This document shows, piece after piece, positions 16,875 through 25,999 of a stretch of 64,000 bases of DNA. The stretch's first letter is position 1. Each line of letters starts with the position of its first letter. Below the pieces are notes generated by a model. That model saw only the letters and a program-made list of their open reading frames with translations, was not told the DNA's origin and did no database searches. Made by a program: the position numbers and the translations under genes. The DNA comes from Arthrobacter bambusae (GTDB lineage: Bacteria; Actinomycetota; Actinomycetes; Actinomycetales; Micrococcaceae): assembly GCF_022606295.1 (NCBI RefSeq), contig NZ_JAHHZS010000004.1:62001-126000 (forward strand), given 5' to 3'.

Positions 16875-17501
16875 CTAGCGTCCCGCGGTGATCCCCGCGA
16901 GCAGCTGCTCAAAAGGCAGGGATTCCATCGCGTCCGCCTTGCGGTGCGGCTGTTCGCCGCTCAGGAGCCGGGCCAGCTCGCCCGCCGCCCGGTCCACGCG
17001 GACCGACAGCGGCGACGCGCCGTCGTCGGTGTTTCCCCAGTCCTGGGGTCCCGCGAAAACCGACGTCTGCGTGATCCGGGTGCGGAGGTAGGTGAAGAGC
17101 GGCCGCATGGCGTAGTCGAGTACCATCTGGTGCCGATCGGTGCCGCCCGTGGCACCGAGAAGGACCGCTTTGCCGTCCAGGGACTTCGGGTCCAGAACGT
17201 CGATGAAGGACTTGAACAGACCGCTGTAAGACGCGCTGAAGACGGGCGTGACGGCGATAATGCCATCGGAATCCTCGACGCCGGCGATCACCTCCGCGAG
17301 GCGCGGTGCGGCATAGCCGGTGACGAAGTTGTTGGCGATATCCACCGCCAGGTCCCGGAGTTCGATGACATCCACCCGCACCTCGTACCCGGCATCCCGT
17401 AGCTGGCGCTTGGCGGACGCGGCGAGCTGGTCTGCAAGAAGCCTGCTCGACGACGGTACGCCAAGTCCGGCGGAAAGGACGGTTATGCGGCGGGTCTCCA
17501 T
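16875..17501 (-). CDS. NADPH-dependent FMN reductase, CE1759 family
   Basis: The 208-residue flavodoxin-like protein has the FMN-binding start SAGLGVPSSSR and the central TPVFSASYSGLFKSFID and LLGATGGTDRHQ motifs of flavin reductases. The whole resembles the CE1759 group, which supplies reduced flavin to luciferase-like monooxygenases. No such monooxygenase is adjacent here. The ATG has a strong ribosome binding site (CAGGAG). A palindrome at 17549-17560 in its upstream region may be an operator. Confidence 0.82.
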   Translation of the reverse strand: METRRITVLSAGLGVPSSSRLLADQLAASAKRQLRDAGYEVRVDVIELRDLAVDIANNFVTGYAAPRLAEVIAGVEDSDGIIAVTPVFSASYSGLFKSFIDVLDPKSLDGKAVLLGATGGTDRHQMVLDYAMRPLFTYLRTRITQTSVFAGPQDWGNTDDGASPLSVRVDRAAGELARLLSGEQPHRKADAMESLPFEQLLAGITAGR

Positions 17502-17548
17502 GGCGATCTCCTGTTGCTGGGCGGTTCGATGGCTTCAAACCAGAGTAC

Positions 17549-17560
17549 ATGCGTTTGCAT
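17549..17560. promoter_or_regulatory. Candidate operator upstream of the FMN reductase
   Basis: ATGCGTTTGCAT has self-complementary arms (ATGC/GCAT) and sits about 50 bp before the reductase ATG. On the minus strand a TATAGAT -10-like sequence lies beside it. MarR- and TetR-type repressors often use such sites. No regulator gene is adjacent. Confidence 0.4.
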
Positions 17561-17600
17561 CTATACTCCCAAACCGTGGCCCATCCCCTTTTATTCCCTG

Positions 17601-18437
17601 CTACAGACGGACGGTCCCCTGGATGCACATGACCGAGCTTCCACCCACCCAGATGTCGCCGTCTTCCGCTTTGACGTGGATGCGTCCCGCCCGGCCCAGC
17701 GCCGTCCCCTGCGCGGCGAGGTATTGCTCCGGTGCCCGGCCGCTGCCGATCAGCCACTGGGCAGCCCCGGCGTTGAAGCTTCCCGTGACCGGGTCCTCCA
17801 CCATGGCGTCTCCGGGAATGAACGTCCGGACTTCGAAATCGACGCCGGCACCCGCTTCATGGGGACCGATCACGCCGACCTTCAGATCCCCCAACGCCGC
17901 AAGGTCAGGCTCAAGGCCCAGGACCTGCTCAGCCGATTCGAGCAGCACACCGATCCATTGCGGGCCGTTGACCAGCCAGGAGGCATCCAAGAGCGCCGCT
18001 TGGGGCAGGCGGAGTCCGGCGGCCAACTGTTCCATGATTGCCTCGCCCACGGGCCCGGAGCGGGTCAGCGGCGGCGCCGCGAAGGCGAGCCGGCCGCCGT
18101 CGAGCTTTACCTTGACCAATCCTGCGCCACATTCCTGGACAAGCATCCCGTCCTGTTTCGGCACTCCGCCGGCCGCGAGCCAAGCGTGCGCCGAGCCGAG
18201 CGTCGGATGTCCCGCGAAAGGAAATTCCTCGCTGCCCGTGAAGATCCGGACGCGGTAATCGGCCATGGGGTCGCTCGGCGGCAGCAGGAAGGTGGTCTCG
18301 GACAGATTGGTCCAGTTGGCAAAGTGCTGCATCTGCCCGGCGCTGAGCCCCTCAGCATCGACGACGACGGCAAGCGGATTGCCGAGGTACGGCACGTCCG
18401 TGAAGACATCCACTTGCGAGAAGGGCCTGGTGCGCAT
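17601..18437 (-). CDS. PhzF-family isomerase/epimerase-like protein
   Basis: The protein of about 278 residues starts RPFSQVDVFTDVPYLGNPLAV, typical of PhzF proteins. The likely catalytic glutamate is in NLSETTF, and GHPTLGSA and the later DPVTGSFN complete the family motifs. PhzF folds like diaminopimelate epimerase; apart from phenazine synthesis, most members have unknown substrates. There are no other phenazine genes here, so a housekeeping or detoxifying role is more likely. A GTG five codons upstream is an alternative start; ATG is chosen because family homology begins there. Confidence 0.85.
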   Translation of the reverse strand: MRTRPFSQVDVFTDVPYLGNPLAVVVDAEGLSAGQMQHFANWTNLSETTFLLPPSDPMADYRVRIFTGSEEFPFAGHPTLGSAHAWLAAGGVPKQDGMLVQECGAGLVKVKLDGGRLAFAAPPLTRSGPVGEAIMEQLAAGLRLPQAALLDASWLVNGPQWIGVLLESAEQVLGLEPDLAALGDLKVGVIGPHEAGAGVDFEVRTFIPGDAMVEDPVTGSFNAGAAQWLIGSGRAPEQYLAAQGTALGRAGRIHVKAEDGDIWVGGSSVMCIQGTVRL

Positions 18438-18489
18438 GGTTTCAAGGTTCACCGCTGCAGGCTACCACCGCATACCCGGGAGCAAAGCA

Positions 18490-18528
18490 AAGGACCCCCG
18501 CCTCCGGAAACCGGGAACGGGGGTCCTT
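18490..18528 (-). terminator. Intrinsic terminator of the rpsF-rplI operon
   Basis: Arms AAGGACCCCCG and CGGGGGTCCTT form an 11-bp stem, with a smaller CCGG/CCGG pair inside the loop. On the minus strand the stem is followed by TTGCTTTGCT. It lies 17 bp after the rplI stop, the expected place for the end of the operon. Confidence 0.8.
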
Positions 18529-18544
18529 CGAGCTATGTCAGAGA

Positions 18545-18997
18545 CTACTTCCCTGCAACGACCTCGAGGTCGATGACAGCGGAAACATCCTCGTGCAGGC
18601 GGACGTTGGCCTGGTACGAACCAAGGGACTTGATGTGGTTCGGCAGTTCAACGTTGCGCTTGTCGATGGAGCCGAGGCCAGCGGCCTCAACTGCAGCAGC
18701 GACATCAGCCGGCTTGACGGTGCCGAAGAGACGACCGGACTCGCCGGCCTTCACTACGAGCTTGACCTTCTTGGAAGAAAGCGCAGAGGCCTGGGCCTGT
18801 GCAGCTTCAACCGAAGCGTGGGCACGAGCAGCGCGGGCAGCCTTGATGGACTCAACCTGCTTCTCGCCACCCTTGGTCCAGGTCAGAGCGAAGCCGCGGG
18901 GCAGCAGGAAGTTACGTGCGTAACCGTCCTTGACCTCGACAACATCGCCAGCAGCACCGAGACCGGTTACTTCGTGGGTCAGAATGAGCTTTGCCAT
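18545..18997 (-). CDS. rplI: 50S ribosomal protein L9
   Basis: The 150-residue protein is the usual length of L9. The N-terminal rRNA-binding domain is clear: [20 protein letters not shown], then [17 protein letters not shown] long helix rich in alanine and lysine (about 45-80) links it to the C-terminal domain. It is the last gene of rpsF-ssb-rpsR-rplI, 17 nt after rpsR, and an intrinsic terminator follows. Confidence 0.97.
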   Translation of the reverse strand: MAKLILTHEVTGLGAAGDVVEVKDGYARNFLLPRGFALTWTKGGEKQVESIKAARAARAHASVEAAQAQASALSSKKVKLVVKAGESGRLFGTVKPADVAAAVEAAGLGSIDKRNVELPNHIKSLGSYQANVRLHEDVSAVIDLEVVAGK

Positions 18998-19014
18998 GTT
19001 AGTTAATCCCTTCC

Positions 19015-19254
19015 TTAGCCGCGGCCAGCGCCGGAGTAAGGCAGCAGAGCAACTTCGCGGGCGTTCTTGATTGCCTGGGCGATTTTGCGCTGTTCCTGCA
19101 CCGTGACGCCAGTGACGCGACGGGCGCGGATCTTTCCGCGGTCGGAGATGAACTTGCGCAGCAATGCTACGTCCTTGTAGTCGATGACGGTGATGTCAGC
19201 GGCCTTCAAGGGGTTGGACTTTGGTTTGGGCTTACGGAGTTCAGCCTTAGCCAT
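19015..19254 (-). CDS. rpsR: 30S ribosomal protein S18
   Basis: The 79-residue protein has the S18 core [20 protein letters not shown] followed by [19 protein letters not shown]. It lacks the zinc-binding cysteines of CXXC-type S18 paralogues. S18 pairs with S6 in the small-subunit platform. A strong ribosome binding site (AAAAGGAG) precedes the ATG. Confidence 0.97.
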   Translation of the reverse strand: MAKAELRKPKPKSNPLKAADITVIDYKDVALLRKFISDRGKIRARRVTGVTVQEQRKIAQAIKNAREVALLPYSGAGRG

Positions 19255-19277
19255 CGTGGAGCTCCTTTTCTATGGAG

Positions 19278-19298
19278 CCCGTGGAATGGATCCACGGG
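19278..19298 (-). other. Hairpin between ssb and rpsR
   Basis: Arms CCCGTGGA and TCCACGGG enclose a 5-nt loop, 24 bp upstream of the rpsR start. The 124-bp ssb-rpsR gap is longer than the other gaps in the operon. The hairpin may be an RNA processing or attenuation element that gives ribosomal proteins and SSB different levels. Confidence 0.5.
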
Positions 19299-19378
19299 AT
19301 GGTGGTGCCCGACGGCGGTCGCCACCCGGGTGCCTCGCGGCACGTCGGCGGGTTCCGGCGTCGAGCTTTTATGGGTGT

Positions 19379-19954
19379 TTAGAAGGGAGGTTCGGAATCC
19401 GGGCCGTTGCCCCATCCGCCCGCATTGCTGACGCCCGGGGTAGCCCAGGGGTCTTCCTGCGGTGCGGATTGGCCGCCGCCCCATGTTCCGCCGGAGTTGC
19501 CGCCCTGGTTTGCACCAGCGCCGCCACCTCCGAAGCCGCCGCTGTTGTTGCCGCCGCCGAAGCCGCCCTGGCCACCCTGACCGCCGGAGCGCTGGGTGCG
19601 GTTGACCTTGGCGTTGGCGTAACGCAGGCTCGGGCCGATTTCATCGACTTCGAGCTCGATAACGGTGCGCTTCTCGCCTTCCTTGGTTTCGTAGGAACGG
19701 CTCTTCAGGCGGCCCGAAACGATCACGCGCATGCCCTTGGTGAGGGATTCGGCGACGTTTTCGGCTGCTTCGCGCCAGACCGAAGCGCGGAGGAACAGGG
19801 TTTCCCCGTCCTTCCACTCGTTGGACTGGCGGTCGAAGGTCCGGGGAGTAGAAGCGATGGTGAAGTTCGCTACCGCCGAGCCTGACGGTGTGAACCGCAG
19901 TTCGGGGTCATTGGTGAGATTACCGATGACCGTAATAGTGGTTTCGCCTGCCAT
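19379..19954 (-). CDS. ssb: Single-stranded DNA-binding protein
   Basis: The 191-residue SSB has the N-terminal OB fold ([21 protein letters not shown], later [18 protein letters not shown] and [11 protein letters not shown]). A long Gly/Gln/Asn-rich linker (about 115-180) follows, ending in the acidic tip DSEPPF that binds replication and repair partners. It coats single-stranded DNA as a tetramer. Its position between rpsF and rpsR is the standard one. Confidence 0.96.
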   Translation of the reverse strand: MAGETTITVIGNLTNDPELRFTPSGSAVANFTIASTPRTFDRQSNEWKDGETLFLRASVWREAAENVAESLTKGMRVIVSGRLKSRSYETKEGEKRTVIELEVDEIGPSLRYANAKVNRTQRSGGQGGQGGFGGGNNSGGFGGGGAGANQGGNSGGTWGGGQSAPQEDPWATPGVSNAGGWGNGPDSEPPF

Positions 19955-20009
19955 CTACTGCCTCCTTGTTCGTTCCTGCGGGGTAAAGAATGAAAGCTTG
20001 GAGCTGAGA

Positions 20010-20315
20010 TTACTCAGCAACGACCTTCTGCTCTTCGGGGCGGGTGATCTTGGTGCGCATGATGGTCTCATTGAGACTCAGCTGGCGGTCAAGTTCCTTG
20101 GCGGTTTCCGGCTTGGCGGTGAAGTTCACCACAGCGTAGATACCTTCGGACTTCTTCTTGATGTCGTAAGCGAGGCGACGGCGGCCCCAGATGTCAACCT
20201 TCTCGATGGTTCCACCATCGGTGGTGATGACATTGAGGAACTTCTGAAGCGACGGCTCTACGGTACGCTCTTCGACCTCGGGGTCGATGATTACCATCAA
20301 TTCGTAAGGACGCAT
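20010..20315 (-). CDS. rpsF: 30S ribosomal protein S6
   Basis: The 101-residue protein starts [20 protein letters not shown] and has the S6 ferredoxin-like pattern, including [24 protein letters not shown] four codons upstream overlaps the ribosome binding site AAAGGAGG, so the ATG at 20315 is the true start. First gene of the operon with ssb, rpsR and rplI. Confidence 0.96.
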   Translation of the reverse strand: MRPYELMVIIDPEVEERTVEPSLQKFLNVITTDGGTIEKVDIWGRRRLAYDIKKKSEGIYAVVNFTAKPETAKELDRQLSLNETIMRTKITRPEEQKVVAE

Positions 20316-20420
20316 ATGTGAACCCACCTCCTTTGGGCTAAGCGGTTACGGCATTTCCGTAACAGGAGGTTCATTTGCGATGAACAGTGCTGGTGACCGC
20401 TTCCAGAAGCGGAAGCAGGG
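20316..20420 (-). promoter_or_regulatory. Structured rpsF leader, possible S6:S18 autoregulation
   Basis: The leader holds two clear hairpins: CCGCTTC/GAAGCGG (20400-20415) and GTTACGG/CCGTAAC (20344-20362), plus a TTCAT/ATGAA pair (20371-20385). The ribosome binding site follows the second hairpin. Bacterial rpsF leaders often bind the S6:S18 complex to shut down translation; the structure here would allow that, but I cannot confirm the consensus fold by eye. Confidence 0.4.
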
Positions 20421-20505
20421 CGCAGCACAGACTTCAATATCTTAGTCTATTTCCCGTGTCTAAGCCTATTCGGCGTGTCGACAAGGTGGAATGAGCCGCA
20501 TCGCC

Positions 20506-20536
20506 TATGTGGATAACCCAGGTATGTGGATAACCC
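20506..20536. repeat. Twin DnaA-box-like repeat upstream of the YnfA gene
   Basis: TATGTGGATAACCC occurs twice, at 20506-20519 and 20523-20536, a 17-bp period. Each copy contains a perfect TGTGGATAA (complement of TTATCCACA). It lies between divergent rpsF and the YnfA gene. Confidence 0.6.
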
Positions 20537-20575
20537 GCGTGGAACGGCGACGCCAGGCTCAGGCAGACTGAACCC

Positions 20576-20914
20576 ATGACCGTCCTCAAATCCGTCGCGC
20601 TCTTTGTCCTCGCGGCCATCGCCGAGATCGGCGGGGCCTGGCTCGTGTGGCAATCGATCAGGGAGGCCAAACCATGGTGGTGGGCAGGCCTGGGGATTGC
20701 GGCGCTGGGCATCTACGGCTTCGTGGCGGCGTTCCAGCCGGACGCACACTTTGGCCGTGTCCTCGCAGCATACGGCGGGGTGTTCATCGCCGGATCATTG
20801 GCTTGGGGAATGCTCCTTGATGGATTCCGACCGGACCGCTGGGACATCATCGGCGCCCTGATCTGCCTTCTGGGCGTCGCCGTCATCATGTTCGCGCCCC
20901 GGCCGGGCAGCTAA
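20576..20914 (+). CDS. YnfA/UPF0060-family membrane protein
   Basis: The 112-residue protein has four membrane helices and the family motifs [23 protein letters not shown] and [15 protein letters not shown], with [16 protein letters not shown] at the last helix. YnfA proteins resemble small multidrug transporters, and efflux has been suggested, but their role is not settled. It is a stand-alone gene just right of the divergent rpsF operon. Confidence 0.92.
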   Translation: MTVLKSVALFVLAAIAEIGGAWLVWQSIREAKPWWWAGLGIAALGIYGFVAAFQPDAHFGRVLAAYGGVFIAGSLAWGMLLDGFRPDRWDIIGALICLLGVAVIMFAPRPGS

Positions 20915-21051
20915 GCCGTCACGCCGCGCAACTTTCGGGACCGTCCGACGTCGGGATCTTCAGGTTTTCCGGGACGCGGCTCCCCACAGGCTGCCAAAAG
21001 TCTGCGTGGCGTGACGCCGGAGCCCGCAGTCGGGCGTGCCATGATCGGACT

Positions 21052-21723
21052 ATGAACGCCGCAGCAAAGAACCAGCGTCCGAAGTCTGCCCGTGCCAAAC
21101 GCTCCCGATTGCGATTCGGGCTCATGCTCCTCACCGGCATTGCAGCTGCGGTGGCGACCGGGATCTGGGGTCAGTGGATCTACGCGCCGGCCGCGGGTTG
21201 GGCAGTGGCAGCGGCGGTCTACAACATTTCCGTGTGGACGGTCATCACCCCGATGAAGGCCGATCAGACGAGAACCCATGCCAGGGAGGAAGATCCGCGG
21301 CGCTCCACCGCCGATCTTCTCATCCTGTGTGCCGCCGTCGGCTCCCTGGCAGCCTTCGTCCTGGTAATGCTGGGGGCCAAGGATGCGCACGGTCTCGACA
21401 AATTCATGCTCGCCCTGCTGGCCCTGGGCGGTGCGGTGGCGTCGTGGCTCCTGGTGCACACCCTCTTCACGCTGCGCTACGCCGAGGTGTACTACACGTC
21501 GGATCCGCCCCAAGGCATCGAATTCAACCAAAAAGAACCGCCGCAATACACGGATTTCGCCTACATGGCGTTCAGCCTCGGGATGACCTACCAAGTCTCG
21601 GATACGTCGATCACCACCAGGGCAATGCGGTCTGCAGCCTTGCGGCACAGCCTGCTCGCCTACGTTTTCGGCGTCGGGATCCTCGCCACCACCATCAACC
21701 TCGTGGTGAGCCTCGCATCCTGA
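21052..21723 (+). CDS. DUF1345 family membrane protein
   Basis: The 223-residue protein has a positively charged N-terminus, then about five membrane helices. The segment QYTDFAYMAFSLGMTYQVSD near residue 165 is the hallmark of DUF1345, and ALRHSLLAYVFGVGILATT is the typical C-terminal helix. Function unknown. It runs convergent with the aminopeptidase gene, whose stop lies 2 bp away. Confidence 0.85.
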   Translation: MNAAAKNQRPKSARAKRSRLRFGLMLLTGIAAAVATGIWGQWIYAPAAGWAVAAAVYNISVWTVITPMKADQTRTHAREEDPRRSTADLLILCAAVGSLAAFVLVMLGAKDAHGLDKFMLALLALGGAVASWLLVHTLFTLRYAEVYYTSDPPQGIEFNQKEPPQYTDFAYMAFSLGMTYQVSDTSITTRAMRSAALRHSLLAYVFGVGILATTINLVVSLAS

Positions 21724-21724
21724 G

Positions 21725-23026
21725 CTAGATTGCCGTGCGGAAGAACAACTCGGCCACCGTGGCCAGGTGGCGCGGGTCCTCAACGCCGCATAGCTCGCGT
21801 GCCGAGTGCATCGACAGAAGAGGCACTCCGACGTCGACCGTCCGGATCCCCAGGCGGGTAGCCGTCAGCGGGCCGATGGTCGAGCCGCATGGGACGTCGT
21901 TGTTGGAAACGAACTCCTGGTAGGGGACGCCCGCGTCGCCGCACAGCCGCGCCCAGAATGCCGCGCCGGTAGCGTCCGTCGCGTAGCGCTGGTTGGCGTT
22001 GATCTTGAGGAGCGGTCCGCCGTTGAGGATGGGACGGTTGGCGGGATCGTGCCGCTCGGGGTAGTTGGGGTGGACGGCGTGGCCGGCATCCGCGGAAACA
22101 CAGAACGACGCCGACAACGCCTGGCGCCGTTCACTCACCGTCGCGCCCAATCCGTCGGAGATCCGGGTGAGGATGTCTTCGAGGATGGGTCCGCAGGCGC
22201 CTGAACGCGAGGCGGAGCCGATTTCTTCGTGGTCGAAGGCGGCCAGGACCGCGATGGGGCCATCGGCCGGCGCTCCCGAGGCGGAGTGCGCAATGAGGGT
22301 CGCGAGACCGGCGTGTGTCGAAGAGAGGTTGTCGAGGCGTCCCGAAGCGAAGAGCTCGCCTTTGGCACCGAACTGCTCAGGCGCCTGCGTGTCCGCGACC
22401 ACGATGTCATAACCGCCGATCCGCGCCGGATCCACGGAAGCCCCGGCCACGGAGTCCGCCAGGATGGCCAGGACGTCCGCGCTATCGGGATCACCGAGGC
22501 CGAACACCGGGTTCATGTGCTGTTGCTTGTCCAGCGTGAGGCCGTCATTGACGGCCCGGTCCAGGTGGATGGCCAACTGCGGAAAACGCAGGAGCGGCCC
22601 GGTAGCCGTGAGGTGCTGGGTGCCGTCCATCATCACGAGCCGTCCGGCGAGCCGCAGCTCACGGTCAAGCCAGGAGTTCAACAAGGGACCGCCGTACACC
22701 TCCACGCCCGCCTGGAGCCAGCCGAATTTGCCCGTTGTCGGCTTGGGCTTGAGCTTGAAGGACGGAGAATCCGTGTGGGCGCCAAGGATGTTGAATGCGG
22801 TGGTGGCGGTGGCGCCTTCCGGTGTCACCCAAGCGATGAGGGCGCCGTCCCGGATCACGTAGAAGCTGCCCGCGCCGCCTTCCCATGGCTGAAGTTCATC
22901 AAGGGCCGTGAAACCGGCCACATCGAGCCGGCGCGCGGCCTCGTGGACGGCGTGAAAGCTCGACGGCGATGCGCTCACATACGCGCCGAGGTCCTGGATG
23001 TGTTCTGCAGCGGAGTTCGAAGGCAT
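21725..23026 (-). CDS. M18-family aspartyl aminopeptidase
   Basis: The 433-residue metallopeptidase has the zinc-site motifs of family M18: GAHTDSPSFKLKP near residue 87, GRLDNLSS near 230 and AFDHEEIGSASRSGA near 265, with a last histidine in PLLSMHSARELCG near the end. Such cytosolic enzymes remove acidic N-terminal residues and form large dodecamers. Length and motifs are normal. It appears to be transcribed alone. Confidence 0.92.
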   Translation of the reverse strand: MPSNSAAEHIQDLGAYVSASPSSFHAVHEAARRLDVAGFTALDELQPWEGGAGSFYVIRDGALIAWVTPEGATATTAFNILGAHTDSPSFKLKPKPTTGKFGWLQAGVEVYGGPLLNSWLDRELRLAGRLVMMDGTQHLTATGPLLRFPQLAIHLDRAVNDGLTLDKQQHMNPVFGLGDPDSADVLAILADSVAGASVDPARIGGYDIVVADTQAPEQFGAKGELFASGRLDNLSSTHAGLATLIAHSASGAPADGPIAVLAAFDHEEIGSASRSGACGPILEDILTRISDGLGATVSERRQALSASFCVSADAGHAVHPNYPERHDPANRPILNGGPLLKINANQRYATDATGAAFWARLCGDAGVPYQEFVSNNDVPCGSTIGPLTATRLGIRTVDVGVPLLSMHSARELCGVEDPRHLATVAELFFRTAI

Positions 23027-23080
23027 GGCTCCGAGTCTAGCCGCGGCCGCGGATGACGCCGGCCACGCAGTATCCGCGTC

Positions 23081-23776
23081 CTAATAATCCGGATTGCTCG
23101 GGATCACGAGCCCTGTTTCGTACGCGTAGACCACCACTTGGACCCGGTCCCTTAAGTGCAGCTTGGTGAGGATCCGCCTTACGTGGGTCTTGACCGTGGC
23201 CTCGGACAGGAAGAACTTGTGCGCGATTTCCGCGTTGGACAGCCCTCCGGCGATCGCCTCGAGCATCTCGGTTTCGCGGGGCGTCAATTCTTCGAGCAAT
23301 GGATCGCGGGGCTGCGCCGTGGGCTGGCCGGGCACACGGCCTCCGCGGACGTAGGTCTCCAGAAGCCGCTGGGTGACCCTCGGAGCCACCACGGCATCGC
23401 CGCTCGCCACGAGCCGGACGCCCTGGACGAGCTCGGCAGGCGCAACGTCCTTGAGCAGGAAGGCGGAGGCGCCTGCCTGCAGGCCGGAGAACGCATATTC
23501 ATCGAGGTCGAAAGTGGTCAGGATGATGATCCGGGCATTGGAGGCCGAAGCCGTGATCCGCCGCGTGGCTTCGATTCCATCCATGGCAGGCATCCGGACG
23601 TCCATGAGCACCACGTCCGGTTCCAGTTCCGCCACCTTCCGCACAGCCTCGGCGCCGTCCGACGCTTCGCCCACCACCTCGAGGTCGCCTTCGCCTTCCA
23701 GGATGAGCCGAAATCCCATGCGCAGCAGGGGTTGGTCGTCCACCAGCAGAACCCTGGTGGGAGCGTTGTCACTCAT
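23081..23776 (-). CDS. NarL/LuxR-family response regulator
   Basis: The 231-residue regulator has a receiver domain with acidic pocket VDDQ, phospho-aspartate in VVLMDVRMP (D57 or nearby), conserved T in IILTTFD and K in LLKDV. The C-terminal HTH has ELTPRETEMLEAIAGGLSNAEIA. Its ATG overlaps the kinase stop (ATGA), so the pair is translationally coupled; the frame upstream of the ATG is antisense noise. It is the last gene of the four-gene operon 26994-23081 and probably controls the ABC genes there. Confidence 0.93.
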   Translation of the reverse strand: MSDNAPTRVLLVDDQPLLRMGFRLILEGEGDLEVVGEASDGAEAVRKVAELEPDVVLMDVRMPAMDGIEATRRITASASNARIIILTTFDLDEYAFSGLQAGASAFLLKDVAPAELVQGVRLVASGDAVVAPRVTQRLLETYVRGGRVPGQPTAQPRDPLLEELTPRETEMLEAIAGGLSNAEIAHKFFLSEATVKTHVRRILTKLHLRDRVQVVVYAYETGLVIPSNPDY

Positions 23777-25059
23777 GATTTCACCTTGTCGCCGTTCCAC
23801 TTCAGTTCCGCATGGACACGCCACCCGCCGGGAGTGCCGGGACCGGCATCCACGGATCCAGCATAAATTCCCGCACGTTCACGCATCCCCGCGATTCCCT
23901 GGCCCGTTCCCAGCGCCGCCTCTTCGGTTCCCGGATCCCGGGAGCCCCGGCCGTCGTCGAGCACGTCGATGGTGACCGAGTCGCCCTCCCGCACGATCCG
24001 CACCTCCACTTGGCTTAAGGAGCGCCCGTACCTGAGCACGTTGGTCAGGGATTCCTGCACGATCCGGTACACGGTGAGTTGGAACGCCGGGTCTTCAGGA
24101 AGGGCTGGTCCCGTGTGCGAATAGTGCAACGGCAACCCCGCCGTCCGGAATCCATCCAGCAGCTTGCTCAGGTCGTGCCCGGAAACCAAGGGCTCCAGCG
24201 GCGCCGACCTGGGAGTGTCGTCCCGCAGCACGCCGAGGACGCGGCGCATATCGGCCAGCGCAGTCCTGCCGGTGCGGGACAGTTCGCCAAGCACCTCGCC
24301 GGCGCGCTCCGGATCCTTCTTGACCACGACGGCGGCGCCGTCCGAGAGGCTGATCATGACCGTCAGGGAGTGGGCCACGACGTCGTGCATCTCCCGGGCG
24401 ATCCGGTTCCGTTCGGTGACCGACCCCAGGCGGGCCGTGCGGGCTGCCCACGCCCTGATTTCGCTCTCATGCTCACGTCGCTGCCGAACGGAAATGCCGA
24501 TGCCGGTGGCGATCAGGTTGGACAACAATATGCTGACCGCGGCCGCGATGTTGCTGATGAGGTGGAAGTTCTCCGGAATCGCCTCTCCATTGGACGGGGC
24601 AACCGGGCTGGTCCACATGAAAAGGTACACGAGGGTCAGCGGCAGGCTTGCGGCGCCAAACACTATCAACGCGAAGGTCCGCGCCCTCCCCACGGCCACG
24701 GAATATAGCGCAAACCATAGTCCCGCCGAGACGTTCGAACCCCATGGATTCAGCAGCGTCACAGCCACTTCGAGGACCGCAACGGCCGCAGTGACACTGA
24801 GCGGATTGCGGCGCCGAAGGAACAGGATGGCGGCGATGGCAACGAGGAGCAGTGCGGCGAACCACTTGCCGTCCACGATGGAGCTGATGAACGTGGCCAG
24901 TGCCAGCAACGAATAGCAAAGCACCACCACCGCGTCCATGACCCGCGGGTGCTCGAAGAGATAGCGGCGGATCCTGCCACGGCGGCGCAGCGTGATTTCA
25001 GCAAAGGACGCGTCGGCTCCGTGGGCCGACGCGTCCTGTGCTGGCAACTCTTCACTCAT
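23773..25059 (-). CDS. Sensor histidine kinase, HisKA_3 type
   Basis: The 428-residue kinase has a cytoplasmic N-terminus, about five membrane helices (about 35-190), the HisKA_3 phospho-site RIAREMHDVVAHSL and an ATPase domain with ESLTNVLRYG, DDGRGS and GQGIAGMRERA. There is almost no extracellular domain, as in intramembrane-sensing kinases that respond to envelope stress or antibiotics. It is downstream of ABC genes and coupled to the response regulator. Confidence 0.92.
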   Translation of the reverse strand: MSEELPAQDASAHGADASFAEITLRRRGRIRRYLFEHPRVMDAVVVLCYSLLALATFISSIVDGKWFAALLLVAIAAILFLRRRNPLSVTAAVAVLEVAVTLLNPWGSNVSAGLWFALYSVAVGRARTFALIVFGAASLPLTLVYLFMWTSPVAPSNGEAIPENFHLISNIAAAVSILLSNLIATGIGISVRQRREHESEIRAWAARTARLGSVTERNRIAREMHDVVAHSLTVMISLSDGAAVVVKKDPERAGEVLGELSRTGRTALADMRRVLGVLRDDTPRSAPLEPLVSGHDLSKLLDGFRTAGLPLHYSHTGPALPEDPAFQLTVYRIVQESLTNVLRYGRSLSQVEVRIVREGDSVTIDVLDDGRGSRDPGTEEAALGTGQGIAGMRERAGIYAGSVDAGPGTPGGWRVHAELKWNGDKVKS

Positions 25060-25108
25060 GGCTTGAGCCTAGTGGCCTTGCCTTGAGCGGGTGTCCCTGA
25101 AGTGCGAA

Positions 25109-25999
25109 TCAGACGTCGCGCTTCTTGAGGGCAATGAGGGCAGGAACCATGAACAGGATGACGTAGCCGAGGAACACGAGGCCGCCCGCCCACGGATCCA
25201 GGGTGCCGTCTACGTGGCCGATCGACAGGAAGCGGCCACCGGCCTCGCTGGGCAGGTACTGCGGGACGTACTTCCAAAAGTCACCGGGCGCGAGGCTGAG
25301 GAACTGGCCGGCGAACGGGAGGACGAACATGATGCCCACCAGGACGGTGATTCCGCCGGCCGGGTTCTTCAGCAGTGTTCCGAGGGAGAGGCCGATCAGC
25401 GCAACACCGGAGACGTACAGGCCGCCGGTGAAAACGCTGTAGAGGACGCCGTCCGTGTTCCAGCCGAGGTCAAGGGAGAAGTTGGCGAACATGGGTGACG
25501 CCAACAGGAAGGTCACCACGCCGGCCACGACCGACAGGACGTAGGAGACCACAACCAGGACCACGGCCTTGGCGCCGAACGTGGAGAGCCTGCCCGGAGC
25601 CGCGTTCATGGTCGACCGGATCATGCCGGTGGCGTACTCAGAGGCGATGAAGAGTACGGCCAGCGATCCCATGACCAGGATGCCGATGTTGAGTCCGGCG
25701 TTCGGCAGGTTGTACAGGCTGAACCCCGATCCGGGAGGGAAGGAGTCAACGGCCTGCTGCACCGTTTCCTTGTGACCCTGCCGGCCGACTTCGACCATCT
25801 GGTTGATGAAGTTCCAGCGGACCAAGGCGGACAGCAGGCCGATGCCGACAATGGCCACGAAGGTCAGGACCAACAGGAGTTTCGTGCTCATGAGGGTCCG
25901 GAACTTGATGGCTTCGGAGTTCAACACCCTGAGGAAAGTGACGCCACCGGTCCCGGCTGACGGGACCGCATGTTTCTTGCTGACGGTGGTGGTGCTCAT
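25109..25999 (-). CDS. ABC transporter permease (ABC-2 type)
   Basis: The 296-residue protein has six membrane helices and a loop after the first helix, the pattern of ABC-2 permeases. The segment IASEYATGMIRSTMNAAPGR is the conserved cytoplasmic EYxxG...RS region that contacts the ATPase. Its ATG overlaps the stop of the ATPase gene (ATGA). Together they form an exporter, likely for a peptide or other amphiphile. Confidence 0.9.
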   Translation of the reverse strand: MSTTTVSKKHAVPSAGTGGVTFLRVLNSEAIKFRTLMSTKLLLVLTFVAIVGIGLLSALVRWNFINQMVEVGRQGHKETVQQAVDSFPPGSGFSLYNLPNAGLNIGILVMGSLAVLFIASEYATGMIRSTMNAAPGRLSTFGAKAVVLVVVSYVLSVVAGVVTFLLASPMFANFSLDLGWNTDGVLYSVFTGGLYVSGVALIGLSLGTLLKNPAGGITVLVGIMFVLPFAGQFLSLAPGDFWKYVPQYLPSEAGGRFLSIGHVDGTLDPWAGGLVFLGYVILFMVPALIALKKRDV

